This document shows, piece by piece, positions 10,859-25,000 of a stretch of DNA of 64,000 nt. Under the pieces are notes generated by a model. That model saw only the letters and a program-made list of their open reading frames with translations. It was not told where the DNA came from and made no database searches. A program made the translations under genes and the position numbers. Positions within the stretch are counted from its first letter, which is position 1; every line of letters begins with the position of its first letter. This DNA is from Diprion similis (taxonomy: Eukaryota; Arthropoda; Insecta; Hymenoptera; Diprionidae): NCBI RefSeq assembly GCF_021155765.1, contig NC_060116.1, positions 8,680,001 through 8,744,000 on the forward strand, in the 5' to 3' direction.

Positions 10859-13800
10859 GATGAAGTCGCTTTTCAACTCTTTAAACTCGATTTCTTTCCT
10901 AAACTTATCCGCACCGATTACGGGCTCCGCACCTTTCAAATGAAACGCGATTCTCTTGGCTACTATTATAAATGTGGCAATAAAAATGCAATTTAGAGAA
11001 AACTTGCTATATATACTGGAAAATTTTATCCCCAATTCACGTATATCTATTATGTATATTTCTTCCTGGACTGCTGGATTTAAACTGATCGGGATGCGAG
11101 CGAACCTCCCTACCGGATACGCGTTGATCAGCGATGGCCTAACGTTCCTCGCATGCTTCTAATTCGGCACTTTTATCCATCGCCAACCGAGCGACTATCA
11201 ACGTGCACTTCTCTATCACTGATTCGCTATTGCGCATATATGTGTATATATATATCGTAGATCGCGTGACAAATTATACCCACATCGAGCTATTTCAGAC
11301 CAAATACCTTCCTACGCAAGCTTTATCCGTCCCTGACAATTAATTCGGACAATGAACGTCGCTCGTGTCACTGCATGCGACCTGTATAAAATTTGACTCG
11401 AAGCTCAATACGACACTTTCTGCAATTTGATATACGTTTTAGATCGCGATGACGCTTCTAGCTGTAGGAAAGACAGAACTGCACTGGTACGCATACGACT
11501 TCTTTGATTGTCCCCAAGCCGTGCTCATCGCGTCTGCAAATCGATATCAGAGGTTAAATTGATTCCGAAGCCTTTAATTTTAGATTGGAACGAAATCGAT
11601 ATGGCTGTTGTGCAACGCGTGATGATCGAGAGAAAAACATGAAAACAAACGGAGAAACGTGACGTCGTCGGTCGATCAGCCTTTTGCTAATTAATTTTAT
11701 ACTTATTATATATGTATAGGAGTACGAAGGATTTCCTCTGTTTATATTTCCAGCAGTGAAATTCAAATTAGTCTGTGGTGTATGTATATACGTTACTGTA
11801 ATTAGCGCGAAGCTAATTTTTTTTCCCGGGATCTTTCTTATTATTATACACAACGACGGTAGAAGCGAGAATGCGAACAAATAAGAGCAAACTGTCGTTT
11901 ATTACAAAATCGTTGGAACGAGTGAATTTCGGGTTACAGAAAAAGAAAATCTCCATGTTTCAATGCGCGTAACTTCCAGTTAAACAATTCGTCCGCCTTT
12001 TTCTTTTTTCCCAACTAATATTCGCGAATTGCTATTGGCTTAGGGCCAAATTGCTTGCAGAAATTCGTACGGCACGAAATTCGTCTCCGCACATACTGTA
12101 TAAATGGATCTGCCGAGAGACTGGAAAGATTTACTTTTATCGCTTTAACTTAGAATTTTAAACTTCAAACGGGGGCTCTTCGCCTTTCTACAATACTCTA
12201 AATCGATTTGTCCAGATCCTCGCTTCATTTTCTTCGTAGATTCTCATCGTCTTACTGAAGAAAAAGAAGATAAAAAGAAAAAAAAGAAAAAGAATTTGTT
12301 TTATTTTATTCCAAATAATTTCTCTATCCAGCCGGTTAGCAGAAACGTATATACATGTATTATAGTAATTTCTCACGCACACTGCGATTAGAATACGATC
12401 CGAATTGTCGCAATTTCCAATTCACGTTTGCAGAATTGCAGTCGAGTATCTGCAATGGAATGAATTTATCGTCAACTTTCCCCGGCCGAAAGCGAACAGA
12501 AACTGAACGGAACTCCTCGATGTTTATCAATGTTATATAAGTCCGTTATTAGTTGACCGCAATTAGCCTCAATCTAATTTGGTGTATTATGATGTGTTAT
12601 ACTCGCGGAGAATAACTGGACCGCGCAACATAATAGACACTGGAAGAATGATAGAATTATTTTTTTGAAATTGAAAACCACGCGCTTACGGTGCAGTAAT
12701 TAAGAGAATTAATTGAAAGCGCAACGAGAAGGAATGAGGATTTATCGTGCCACCGATATATGCGATGGAAGCCTCGGTTTCCGCGTAATACAACATTGTG
12801 TAAAAAAGAAAATTTCTATCGAACAAACGAATAACATCAATCTGCAGACTGGTAAAAACTCTGTACCTCAGACGTGTAGAAGAGGAAAAATGTACTTACG
12901 CTGCTGCGCGTTACTCGAGGGATCGTCTGCAGCGGATAAAAAAACCGAGCGATAAAAAAATGAAATTAAGTGTCGACAAGGTCTTCGTCTGTCGCTGGTC
13001 GCAGGAGGTCTGAATATTTTATAACGTGCGTCAGGACGGTGCGGCAGATGTTATTCGTTGTGAATTAGGTTCAAATAGAAAACGAAAACAAATCATAACG
13101 ATGTGCTCGGCGGAAATCGTTTAACAAGATTTTATTTACGTTCTTATAGGCGTACCGATCTTTTCGTAAATAATCATCACTATTCTCCTCGACACCAGTA
13201 AAACGTTGATTTTTCTGTTTCTCTCTCTCTCTAGAATAGTTTAATTTTCGCAAATAATTTATTTCTAGTTCTGATCTTAATTCAGATACGAATATTTATT
13301 CAATCTTTTTTTACCAGGGTATAATATGAGAGGGAAAGATGTGATAGAGAAGTGATTTTTTTTTTTTTTTTTTGGTAGCTTTATTTTGTTCTGATTTTTA
13401 TTAACGTTGATTTTTTTTTTTGTTATTATTTATACTGCTAAAACCTTATAAAAGAACATATGACGCGTATGTTGGAACTGTGGTTTATATTCATTTTATT
13501 ATATTCATCATATATCTTGGGTAATTCTCAAATTATACATACATCGTGCTAGGTATGATATATGAGACTGTCGTACACTTTTTTTGGAAAATTAATCTTC
13601 TACAGTATCACGTAAATATTAAAGAGTATTCATTTTCACTGTAGCCTTTGACATGTACAATATTAAAGTATAATGTGTATAGTAAAAGAGAAAGAAAACG
13701 GAAGATTGAAAGAAAATAGTAACAATAAAAAACCATTAAATACATACTGTGCGTTACATAAACATGCAGCGTTTGGAAATCGCGTAGTTTGAAAAAATAT

Positions 13801-16087
13801 TGATAATATGCTAAAAAATATTTTATTCCAAATCTTATTTTTATATAATACGTTATTATACTATAATTAGACTTCATATCGACTCACACAAATAATCGTA
13901 TATCGCCTCGAGAGATTTTCTTTCACGTATATTTATAATCATATATCGTCGGCAATATACTACTAGAAATCGATCGAAATTACTGCTGCTTTATTTTTGT
14001 TTCAATTAACCTTTAATTTAATCTGTTAAATTGCAGTCACACACATAAAGCATTCTTATAAACTAATAGTTGTTTATATTAGTCATTTATTTCTTAATTA
14101 TTTGATTCCACTATATTCTAATTATATTTATTTTACTCTAAACATTATATCAATTAATTCATCGGGTCTGTTCTTCCCTCCGTCCCTCTGCGTACATTTT
14201 ATTTCAATCTCCCATCCACCAATCCAAGAATCTTTATCAAGACGCCAATGAATTACATAATTACGACACGAATTATTCAGCGAAGTCATTGATCGTGATG
14301 TTGACAATTAGATAGAAAAGTTAAAAAAAAAATAAATAAAACAAAACTTTAAGGATGATATAAAATGAAGTAGATACAGTGAAGTTATAAGTTGTGTGAT
14401 TTTTGCGAGCGTTGCGTTGCGTTGATAATTCGTTCATAATCTAGGTTTGCATAATGTACAACAGTTTCGACATTGATACCAATATATCTAAGTCGATTTT
14501 TTTGGCTTTCGCGTTTCGCATTGAATAATGGCTAAGAAATATGAGAGATAAAATATATTTCAATTGATTATAGCGATGTGTAAAGATATGTTTCGAAGAT
14601 ATCTCATGCATACGCTGGTGTGTAGGACTGAAAAATTTTAAACAATTCTTTTTTTTTTCTTCCAATTCAATTATTTCTCACTGTCATTCGACCTCGCGGA
14701 TCATAAAAAGAGAGAAAAAAAAATGATCATTGAATGTGCAGATGGTCAATTACGTCTAGATATAAGATTGTTTTTTTTTTTTTTTTTTGTTAATTAATCG
14801 ATTCCGCGAGTATTCTAATCACCGATTAATACGTTAACGGTCAACGGCTCGTTTCAGTCAAGAAAATCTTTGTTTAGATAATCTTCTGTCAGTATATAAA
14901 CTCGTTAGTTCTTCACAAATGAATGTATATGTATATATATACGTATGTATGATAATGAGGAGACGTATAAATAACCTAGAGGACTACAAAATACAGCACT
15001 AAAAGCAAAAATGCTTACGCCGTGCTTGTATAATGTAATATTTGGTATTATAATACAATGGTAATTCTTTCTTACGTTCTAAAACTATATTATTAAACTC
15101 TCAACGTGGATTATGTACCTCATCTCCGAGAGCTGCGATGCAGAGATATTTTCTTTCTCATTGTAGTCATTTTCGCAAAGCAAGACGTTTCATATTTATT
15201 TCTTTTATTCATTAATATTTTTATTTCTTTTTATTCATTTTTCAAATTTAGATTCACTTAGACATCATATTATTTGTTACATCGTTACAGATTGAGATAA
15301 AAAACAAAAAAAAAAAAAAAAAAAAAAAAAATGGGATTTTACGATACGGATGAATGTTATTTTTCTGTTTTCTTAAATTTTTTTTTTTTTATTCGTCTTC
15401 TTTCATTTCGTTAACGTAACTACACGGTAAGTTATAACTTCTTACTTATTCTTAAATCGTACCTAAAAATGGACTCACGTCTTTGTACACACTGAATTCA
15501 TATTGCGGCGACTTACCGACATTTATTATTACAATTATCATAATTATATAGCTTTTCAGAACAAAGAGACCAACTTAATTATTTACAGTCTCGCTTCACT
15601 CACTATGTAATACCATATCCGCTGTTTTTACGTTGATTTCGCACACAGTATTCAACCGGCGCAGCGTTCACCGTCGAACGAACGATGGGCAATTACGAAA
15701 ACACAGCCCAGTTTCGCTCTTCTTCACCGGGTCATAACCGGCTATCGTCAATTCGATCCGAGTTCTTAAATAAAAAAGGCAAAGTCGAGGTGTTTCCTAC
15801 ACATTCGCCGATACACCGTCGCGGAAATATGGTTACACAATTTTCCTTAAAAGTTCCACTAAATTTTTTCATTCACAGTACTTTAAAATTAGCTGCATGG
15901 CCAATTAAAAATACTGTGAAATGTTTATCTCGACTGCGCTCAGCGCGATCAATTTTCACGTCGAAAAAAAAAAGCGAAACCAATGATTACGAGTGGAACC
16001 TTTAAGGGCTGCATACAAGCCTATGAAACACCATGAATTTAGAGAGAATTGTCGTTAGGAGTTACACGTCGCATTTCACGAGACATT
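10859..16087. other. Intergenic region between Rh50 and the Connectin-like gene
   Basis: The right part is presumably the 3'UTR of the Connectin-like gene and the left part the Rh50 promoter and 5'UTR. The stretch from about 13,100 to 15,660 is very AT-rich, with long T or A runs (about 13,357-13,373; 14,769-14,788; 15,306-15,331) and many TTTATT hexamers (for example 15,522) that could end the Connectin-like transcript. I see no coding exon. Confidence 0.6.
15306..15331 (+). repeat. Poly(A) tract of about 26 bp
   Basis: An uninterrupted A run follows AAAAC in the AT-rich region below the Connectin-like gene. No retroelement body was recognised next to it. Confidence 0.8.
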
Positions 16088-19000
16088 CTACGTGAATAAT
16101 ATTGCGAGATTCGCCAAGGCGACAATCACGAGGGTCCAGCGACCGAAAGACACCGTGTTCTCCGCCGATGACAAGGAAATCATTGATCCCGATGATGATC
16201 CGAAGAGCGTCTGTTCCCGATGGCTGAACGGCTGCTCGGACGCCATAAGATCCTGGCGGTCAGGGCAGGGCAGGTCTTCGAGATTCAATTGGAACAGATG
16301 CCTGACGTAGCCGGTCTTACCCTCCACAACTTGCAACTAAAAAAAGAACCCACGTTATGCTGCCTCGTATGTTTCCACTTTCCACTTTCCACTTTCTTAT
16401 TTCTCTTTTACTCGCGTCGTTATAAATTGTCTTCAAAGTATATACCATGCATGTAAGGTAAATATCACGTTCTATGTACGTATATGTCAAGTGTAAGCTC
16501 ATCCCGTCGGGCGTGAAGGTATTTTGAATTTCCTTCGTTTATCCTCTCAGTCGCTCGATCAGCTCTTAAGGGAATTTCTACCTCCGAACGCGATCAAATC
16601 CCGCGAAAAATAAAAACCGTATATACATACGCAAGACGTCCCGATTTTCTTTTACCGCTTATACGCGTCTTCAGGCGCTTTACTTTTAGAGAGTGGATCG
16701 AGGAGAATCCGGTACTGAAAGGACTCCATTTTAACGAAGTGACTAACCAAAAAAGTGCCTTCTCAAAGCTTCTTTATACTCGAAAAAAATCTCGCAGCCC
16801 GATTAGGCTGTGAAACTCAACCAATGATCAATTGCTACGAAAATTGATGCGATTTTCGATCAACTTTGCGAAAAGCACCGAGGTTTTGCTGTCGTTCTTG
16901 TTGTTCGTGGGAAAACCTAAACTCGAACGTATCATTCTTACCGTTTGTTGATAATTGGTGTTAGCTGACGGGTCCGCGATCGCCTCTTCGTCGTCGTAAG
17001 TGTACGAATCCTCAGGATCATCATTTCTGTACAAGTACTCATCGTCGTCGACCATGGTGCCATCGTCGGACGCGTAATCTTCTGCAATGTTAGAAACAAC
17101 ATTTTTTTTTTAAATTTACTAACACCTGGCTATTCCCATAATCCTCCGAAAGTCCACTTAACACGATAAGTTTCAATCAACGGAATTGAGGGCTGCTCAC
17201 GCGGTCTGGCAATTACTGACCTTGGTATTGGGCAGTCTCCGAAGTAAGTGCCTGGCTTTCGGTTTGAGCATCGTCGGTAACCTGTACGGTGGAGTTGTTC
17301 AGCTCGAGAAAACAGGTCAGTTCATCCAACGATTCTTTCAGCCGCGTGTTGTTCGTCTCGTTCCTCAATCCCCATATCCATGCGAGTCTACAGTCGCAGT
17401 TCAGCTTGTTGCCTGAAACAATTTACATCGAGTGTTAAAATTTAGCAATAATAACGATAATAATAATAAAAGTTCATCAGGATCAACGACTTTCCATAAC
17501 TCTTGGAAGGTTCCACGTCTACTTGGAGTATAAGCAAAGCTTCCTTGGCGTACTTTGTCGTCGTTCGACTCTCCTTCGTTTCCCGGATCCCCAGGGAGAT
17601 TCGGCGCTTTGGACTTATGCCGATTGCCAAAGTTTTTTCAACGCGTATACTCGATGACTAACCGCAATTGCGTAAGGAGAAGCATTTCTTACGGGTGTTA
17701 AAAAAGCAGGAAACAGTGGTTCAACAAGTCGGCAAAATTAGTGTTTAGTGGAGCTTTTGCTGCAGCAACGTCCTTTCAATTTCCCTCCAGAAGATGGTCC
17801 TTCTTACCTCTACCCTCTCCAACCTGTACTCCACGGACGGTCAACACGTGCGGAAAGAGCCAAAGTAAAGGAACCGAGCAGCTTCGCGACGATGACGCGA
17901 TCCTCGCGGTGGCAGAGGGATTCTCTGGCTCTAGGGTAGCCCTGCACAATATGCATGCATATATGCATGAAGGTGCCACGCGGTACGTCCGCACCTTACT
18001 CCGGGTGTATGTTACTCAAAAGCGGCGAGCGATACATACTTTGATATCGTTATGAATAATGAATGGGACAAGGCAGAGATGGAATCGCGAAGCGGGCCTC
18101 TCGAGTCTTTAATTAATTGTTTAATAATAAATTATATCTCCGCGGTGCAGTGGAGCGGGATATATAGGGGATAGTCGTCGGGAGTTCGGGTGCGACGGGA
18201 CTCCCGTGGGTGTTTAGATATTTATACGTTTAGTAGCAGTCTGGACCCGTTTCCCCCCGCGGAAAGTCCGAAATGGCCCGCGGGGTCGAAGCACCCTCGA
18301 TGCCTTAAACTCCGGTTAAATCTCGAAGCGCCCCGTCGCTCTCGGCTTGCAGCTTGCGAGGCTCCTCGCCGTGTTTATACGAGCTGTAGCGAAAAACAAC
18401 AAAGGTGCATGGGTTAACGTATCTCCGCGGGGGACCACCGACGTTTTTTCATCATCATCCCTCGGGATCAAGCGACGGATGGCGTTGCGCGTACCGATGA
18501 AACGCGCTACGTCGACCTCGCGGAAATTATACTGCATCGCGAAATTGCAGGGTGCAGGGAGAGGAATTCTTGCACATGTGTTTGGGGATTCAAAAGATGT
18601 AGGGTACGGTGTGACGTTCGCCACCCTTATTCTGTAAGTCACCCATAGGTTGTCGGAGTAATTCACTTTGAACTCCTCCTTCGCACTCGGAAGCAGTGCT
18701 TCTGCTTCCTCTTCCTTCTTCTTTCGTTCTCGTGCAGTTTATACGCTGTGGGTAATACGTTATACATACCTCGTGAAAGAATATGAAATGGATAATACAT
18801 TTTTCTCTCGAATCCCCCCTCGACTCTGCCTGCAGTAAGGGGACTAAAATGTACTTTGAAATAATAACAGACCGCGTTGCACGAGAGAGCTTCGACTCGT
18901 CTGTGTATGTATATGTAATATGTATAATACCAACCTACGGCAATGCGATATGTATAATATGTATATTGCGTATAGCAAGGCTCACATGCCTGCGCCTCTG

Positions 19001-22000
19001 CGTTATGTATACATACACCTATCTGTACAGGAATATATTATGTATATATCTAGTATATCTAGCGGGGAAACAAAAACTTTTCATAATTTATTTAAGGGGT
19101 AATTTCAGGGACCGTTGAAAGCCAATACGTGTTTGGCTTTCCCGCATGTAGGAGCTTTTCTTACTTCTATCCACTTACTTTTTCTTCTCTTTATTTCTAC
19201 GTTCACTTTCTGCCTGTTTGTTTTTTCTTTTAAATTATCTACTGCTTTGCTGTGTATCCACGCAAAAGTATAAAATTAAAGTTACGAACGTCGGTTTACA
19301 TATGCGTGGTATCACCTCCGTTATAATGTTATACCTCGTACGCGTATATGCATCCACCCTTCGTTTGATAGAAGGACGAGATATGAAAGTTCGTTATACA
19401 TCCCTTGATAGTGTACAATACTGCATATGCACAGGTCAGTCTGTATTGAGTGTAAACACGGTACCTATGTTGAAAAACACTGCATGAAGGCAGAAATCTG
19501 TGTGCCTATATATACGGATGCAGCGGGTACCAACGAGCGTTTTTGACGGGGAGCTGAATCGTTAATTTCTTTTAAAGGTCTGTATGTACAAGGTTTGAAC
19601 ATGTATCGATTCAGCTGAATTGCGAGAGGTTTAAATGAACACGCGTGTCCATCAGCAGCCAACCGCAGAGACATCCTACAGGTATTGATAATCGGATAAA
19701 AGTATAACGAATAAAACGAGACACGATGACTTTTGCTGTTGAAAATAGAATCCGGAAAGTGTGTGTGTGTGTGGAGAATAAGGCGCGAGGCGCTGCAGGT
19801 TGCGGTGGAGAATCTTTAGGTACCTACGCCCGGGAATTAATTAATTACAGTAATGCCGTCAATTAATTATCCGAAAGCTGGGAGCCGCGGGGTGTGGGGA
19901 AAAAATCACAACGCGGCTGACTGGCTCCCCCTGAACGCGAAAACCGGATGAAATTGAAGCCAGGAACCGTGAAAACTGCGGGGCCAACCGTCTGGTTCGA
20001 AACTCTCGCCTCTCTCTCGGCTTCCATCCCGTTTTGCCGGTAGACTGTCGAGGCGATGGTGAATCCCGTATCCCGAGGGGACGTCTCCTGGGTGCTTGCC
20101 GGGCGCCGGGACCCTGCATCGTGGGCGTGTCCCTGGGATATTAGGTTTTAATCATTTAGGGGATGAAATTTTAGGATGGAGGCGTGGTTGTCTGCCGCTC
20201 TGCCGGGAACACCCCTTCCTGTTTTATCATCGACGGAACGCAAACGTCATTTTGGTCACCTTCGACGCACCATGCACTTTGATCAAATCATTTGCAAACC
20301 GTTTGCGATCTGCAGGGATTCACGCCGGATCAGAAATCATCGTGCGAGTCTATGTCGAAAAACGGGACCGAAGGGCGAAGGGGGTGATTAAAGAAAGAAA
20401 ATCGATTTCACCCTTACAATCAATTTTGTATTAATTTTTCGTACACTTTTTTTACATGAGAAATACTGACTCGCTCTAATGTAAAAGTTTTATGTTTAAT
20501 TCTGATAAAAGTTTGAATTTCATTCGTATAGCGTATCGAAAATTTATCAAGTAGAAACAAAGAGAATAATTTAGGAAGAAATGAAGTTAAAACGACAGAA
20601 AAGTATTGAAATTATGAGAACAGTAGATAAAATCAGATTATTATTCACAGGTGGCTAATAAATTTCGTAATCTAAATTATTGACGTACCTACATAATTGA
20701 AATGCACGAGAAGCTTCATTGTCGATACCAGAATTTATTCTGCTATGAACTACGCGAGAATGCGGAATGAAAATCAATGGATTCCAATCTCTGCAATTGA
20801 TAACAATCATTACCTAATATATAACCTTCATTATAAATCGAGGACCTTGCAATTTTTATACACGAACGTAGAAGGCGTGCGTATCAGTCGCCATGATTAA
20901 TTCTCTATACGTGTATCTCTCTTTTCAATTATACACGATAAAAATTTATATTCTGTTGCAGGCATCGAAACGATCTTTTCTTGGAGTATTAACGATAAGT
21001 TGCAGCGTGGATGCGAGATCCTGAGAGCATTCAACCTCCAATCATTACGAGCAAAGTGGTAAAAGTGAGTTGCAAATATTATATTCACCTGTAGATACAT
21101 AACATACAATATACATATATGTATGTGGATACCGTGAAAGGCAATCAAGGAAATGTTAGCAATGGTGTAACCCACAATATTCGCGAAAATGAAATTCACA
21201 CCAAAGTGGCAATTCCGCACCCCCCGTAGGCATCTTACTTACACTACTTACACTTTCTTAGGCCCGCGACAAGTCGGAGAGGAGTGATAAATATTTTCTC
21301 CTAACAACGTCATCCCCCGAGGTTAAATTTCATTTCTCCAAATCCTTCCCCCGCCCCGCCCTTCAGCCCCCGAATTTCTCCTCATTCGACGCACAGCACG
21401 GCGCAGATAATACCGATTGCACCTCTATCCCCCGCCCTGAGGAACCTGCACGTCTCCGACATCTAATGTCACTCATCTGATATGGTATTCACCCCGAACT
21501 CGGGCACTAAAAGCCAAACTCAGTTACCTTAACCCCCTTTTCCACCCCTTTTCGACCGGCGTACACTCTGCGGAAAGTCTGTATATGTATATATAATAGG
21601 TATAGGTATAGCCCTTGCATCCCTCCAATTCCCCGATCCCTCCCGGTGTTTTAGCCTCTTTTATTTGTCTACGGCTCCGTCGCATCGGTGCATAATACCG
21701 TAGCTCTCGGTCTCTTCGCAGCATCGATTCGAACTATTCGCGAAAACGGACAATTCGACGAGGTTTTTCACCCTCGCGATAACCGGTTTTTTGTATCTTG
21801 AATTATGCTGCACGTGCTCTTTTAGAAGCGATGCATTTTTTACTACAAAAACAAAGTTCCCGCATTTTTCTCCACAACTTTTATCCTGATTCTTGCCTCA
21901 CGCTTGTTCGGTCCCATCGCTAGCGCGTCCAAGGGATGAAACCCTCTTTGCCTCGACTTTTGTTTATACAAAATCCGGCCGATCCCCGACGCAATCCGGG

Positions 22001-25000
22001 TATCGTGGCATCACGTCCAATTTCAGGGTTTCGGCTGACTTGAGACTTTTCCGCGGCGACATTAGACCCCTGCTGCCAATTTAATCCGGAACTCGCCATC
22101 TTTGTTCCAAATGTCTAAATCAGATTAACCCACATGAAATGTAAATTCAAATCCGGTAAAAGGCAAACCTTTCTTGATTTTTTTATTCCTCTTTCTTCGC
22201 TGAGTAATTTTGCAATCGTACGATTCTTTGATCTTAAGATAAGACATTTTTCTTTCTCATTGTTTTTTTTTCCTTCGTTCGCTTTCCGTCAGCATAAACA
22301 CTCGGACTTTTCGAGCGCTTCTATTTTCCACCAATTTCCCGATACGTTATAGGCAGTAATGTTGTGTCCTTTTTGCTTCGACTTCCGGCTTCTCGGGCCA
22401 TTTAATAGCTTCCGTAGAGTTCCTCGTCCGTTTGTTATATCTCTCATTTTCAACCCCGTTCGCCCCTCTTTCCAGCAGCGCGAATCGCTCGACTAAAGTG
22501 CTCCGTTGTCTCTGCTTTTCTTCGTCTTGCAAGATGCACCTCCATTTTTCTTTCCCTTACCATCCAACTTTCTCCACTTCGTAAAGATACTTTGCAAAAA
22601 TTCCTACTGTATGATAAAAAGCACGCAAGCGTTTTGCCGGCGGCAAAGAAAATTGCTACCAATTACAAAAGTCATAGAGATAGAGAGAAAGCACTCATCC
22701 AGTCATTGCGCGTGGTTCGCTCAATTTCAACCGCGTTTTTCATGACATCACGCAGTTATACCGCTTCGCGGAATCGCGATTATCTTTCTTGCGATCTTGG
22801 CTTTACCGCGCGACTCTATGTACCAGACAAACGCGGCTTTTGTCGAGTTTCCGCAAACCCCCGGCGACGGCGGATCCTTTGCAAAATCGCGGCGAAAAAT
22901 CAAATTCGCAACGCTGTTCGTCGACCCAAAAAAGGTTCAAGTTTCAACTTTTGCCGCACGCGCACGGTTCGAATGTATAAGAGTCCATGATATTCAGAGT
23001 CCAGGTCGCGGTTTTAAGTCTCTCACTTTTGAATTATGTCCTCCACCCATCGTCACGTGGTTATGTAAAGACCATATACGCCGTACGACCGCACGCTTTA
23101 TACTGGACAATAAACTTCGAAGTGAAACACGGTGTTTCAGAGCTATTTGCATTTAATATGGGCCTCGGCGGAACGCGTGCAAGAAATGCAGACTCACCTA
23201 GCTGCTCGAAAAAAATATCGATTTCTCAATCAACCGCTTGAACTTTCGAAATAACCTCCACCGTATTTTTCATAGAAATACGTAGTTCGTGATAAAAACT
23301 ACCGCTTCTGCAGATCCTGGCTTAATACAACCTTTCTCCATCTACGTATGCAAATTTTCAAATCCTCGCTTGAATTTGCCTTGTATCATTTGAATATTCC
23401 CGCCGGAACTTGTACGTGCTATACAGGTATATAGCCTGCAGCTTTCTAATTGGATTATTCCGATGAAAAAACTACCATTTAAAAAAAAAAGTAAAATAAA
23501 GAAAATAAATTCGAATCGTTTAACCACAGCCAGCCTTTATTTTGCAATGTAAAAATATTAAAGTAACAAAATTTTTAGTTACGTATTAATTCGCCGTTTT
23601 TCCTTGTTCCAAAATGGAAATGGAAAACATTGATCGATTCTAAGGTTTAACCGCTGAATCAGATGCGATTGAATTTTCGAAACAAATGTTTTTCCTCTAG
23701 ATTGCTAAAAAAAAGTAAAATTTTTGTCGCATTCTATTACACCCGTAACGATTTTTTCGTTCCGACAAAATTTCGTCTTTGTTTACTTATACCGTTTTTC
23801 ATTCTAATTTGATGTTATAATTCAAGAGCTTTTCGAGTGGATTCAAATGTTAGTGTAAGTGGTAACTCGTCCCCCATTTCCCTAATTGCGCGGTATAATC
23901 TTCGGCTCTGTGTAGGTATACAGTAACAGCGAGACGAATAATGGATTCATTAATTATTAATCAATTAAAGTAACGAGTAAAAATGGTAGATCGTTATTTC
24001 AGTAATTATTCAGCGAACAGATTTCCGCCTTGGCTATAACGCATAATTTGCAGAAAAAGTTGGCTGACAATTAAAAAGTTTGTTAATTATATGTATAACA
24101 TAATCGATCGATTGATTGCGCGGAAACATATATATATATAATATATATAAATATATATGTATATTGTATTATATTCAATGTATTAGCAAACAGATTCCTC
24201 TAGCATTGCAGGAAGCTCCACCATTTGGAATTCCCCCAACCTCGCTGGCTATGATATTTCATATATTTATCAATTTAATAAAGTGCTTTTAGCGAATTGG
24301 CTAAGAAGGCTCGTTTATTTACCGCTGTGAATCATCGCCGGATCGAACTATCTCACAAACAAAATGTATAAGTTACATGTGACTTACGTGAAACCGCTGC
24401 GTCGTTTTCCAGCTTGGAGAAAACGCACGAATTCTCACGAGGAAACGCGATCTACTGGTTTGTAGAAATAAATTTGTACACGTACACATCAGGTAACATT
24501 ATTGATAACGAATCGGAACGTTCGATGGGTGAATACCTGTTTCAATCTGCAATCATACGTGCACAGCGATTCAAAATTTGATTTCACTGTACAAATAGCT
24601 CGTCGGTAATTGTTTTTAACTGCAAGGTTCTATCAGCGCTTCATTGCTGCAACTGCACTTTTCATGCTCACAACACAACCGCCTGGCGTATAAAATGATG
24701 ATCCAAAATACCGTTGGAGGGAATTAAGTTTGCTCGTCTCGATGTCAGCTTCGACTACCAATCGCGTTTCGAAATGTTTTTGGGGGGAGATTATCTTCCG
24801 TTAACGTTGTTCCGGACCCCGGCGCTAATTAAACGGAGAGCTCCGTGGCGGCGACGGAGGAGAAGGAAACGGAAAAGGGATGGATAGAGAGAAAGGACGA
24901 GAGAGAGAGGAGAGGGCAGGAAAAACAAATCCAAAGGGACGACGTGCGACCGGCCAACAAATCAAAACGTCCAGGTCCTGTTACGTAATAACAAGAATTT

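Noticed and set aside
10739..11035. 98-codon minus-strand open frame upstream of Rh50 as an N-terminal extension
   Set aside because: Only its last three codons (MGQ) before a good donor are needed. The rest has no family similarity and would make Rh50 far longer than usual at the N-terminus, so it is treated as 5'UTR.
17186..17416. 76-codon plus-strand open frame
   Set aside because: It lies opposite the LRR cap exon 17221-17412, whose minus-strand translation has the conserved cysteine pattern and matching splice phases.
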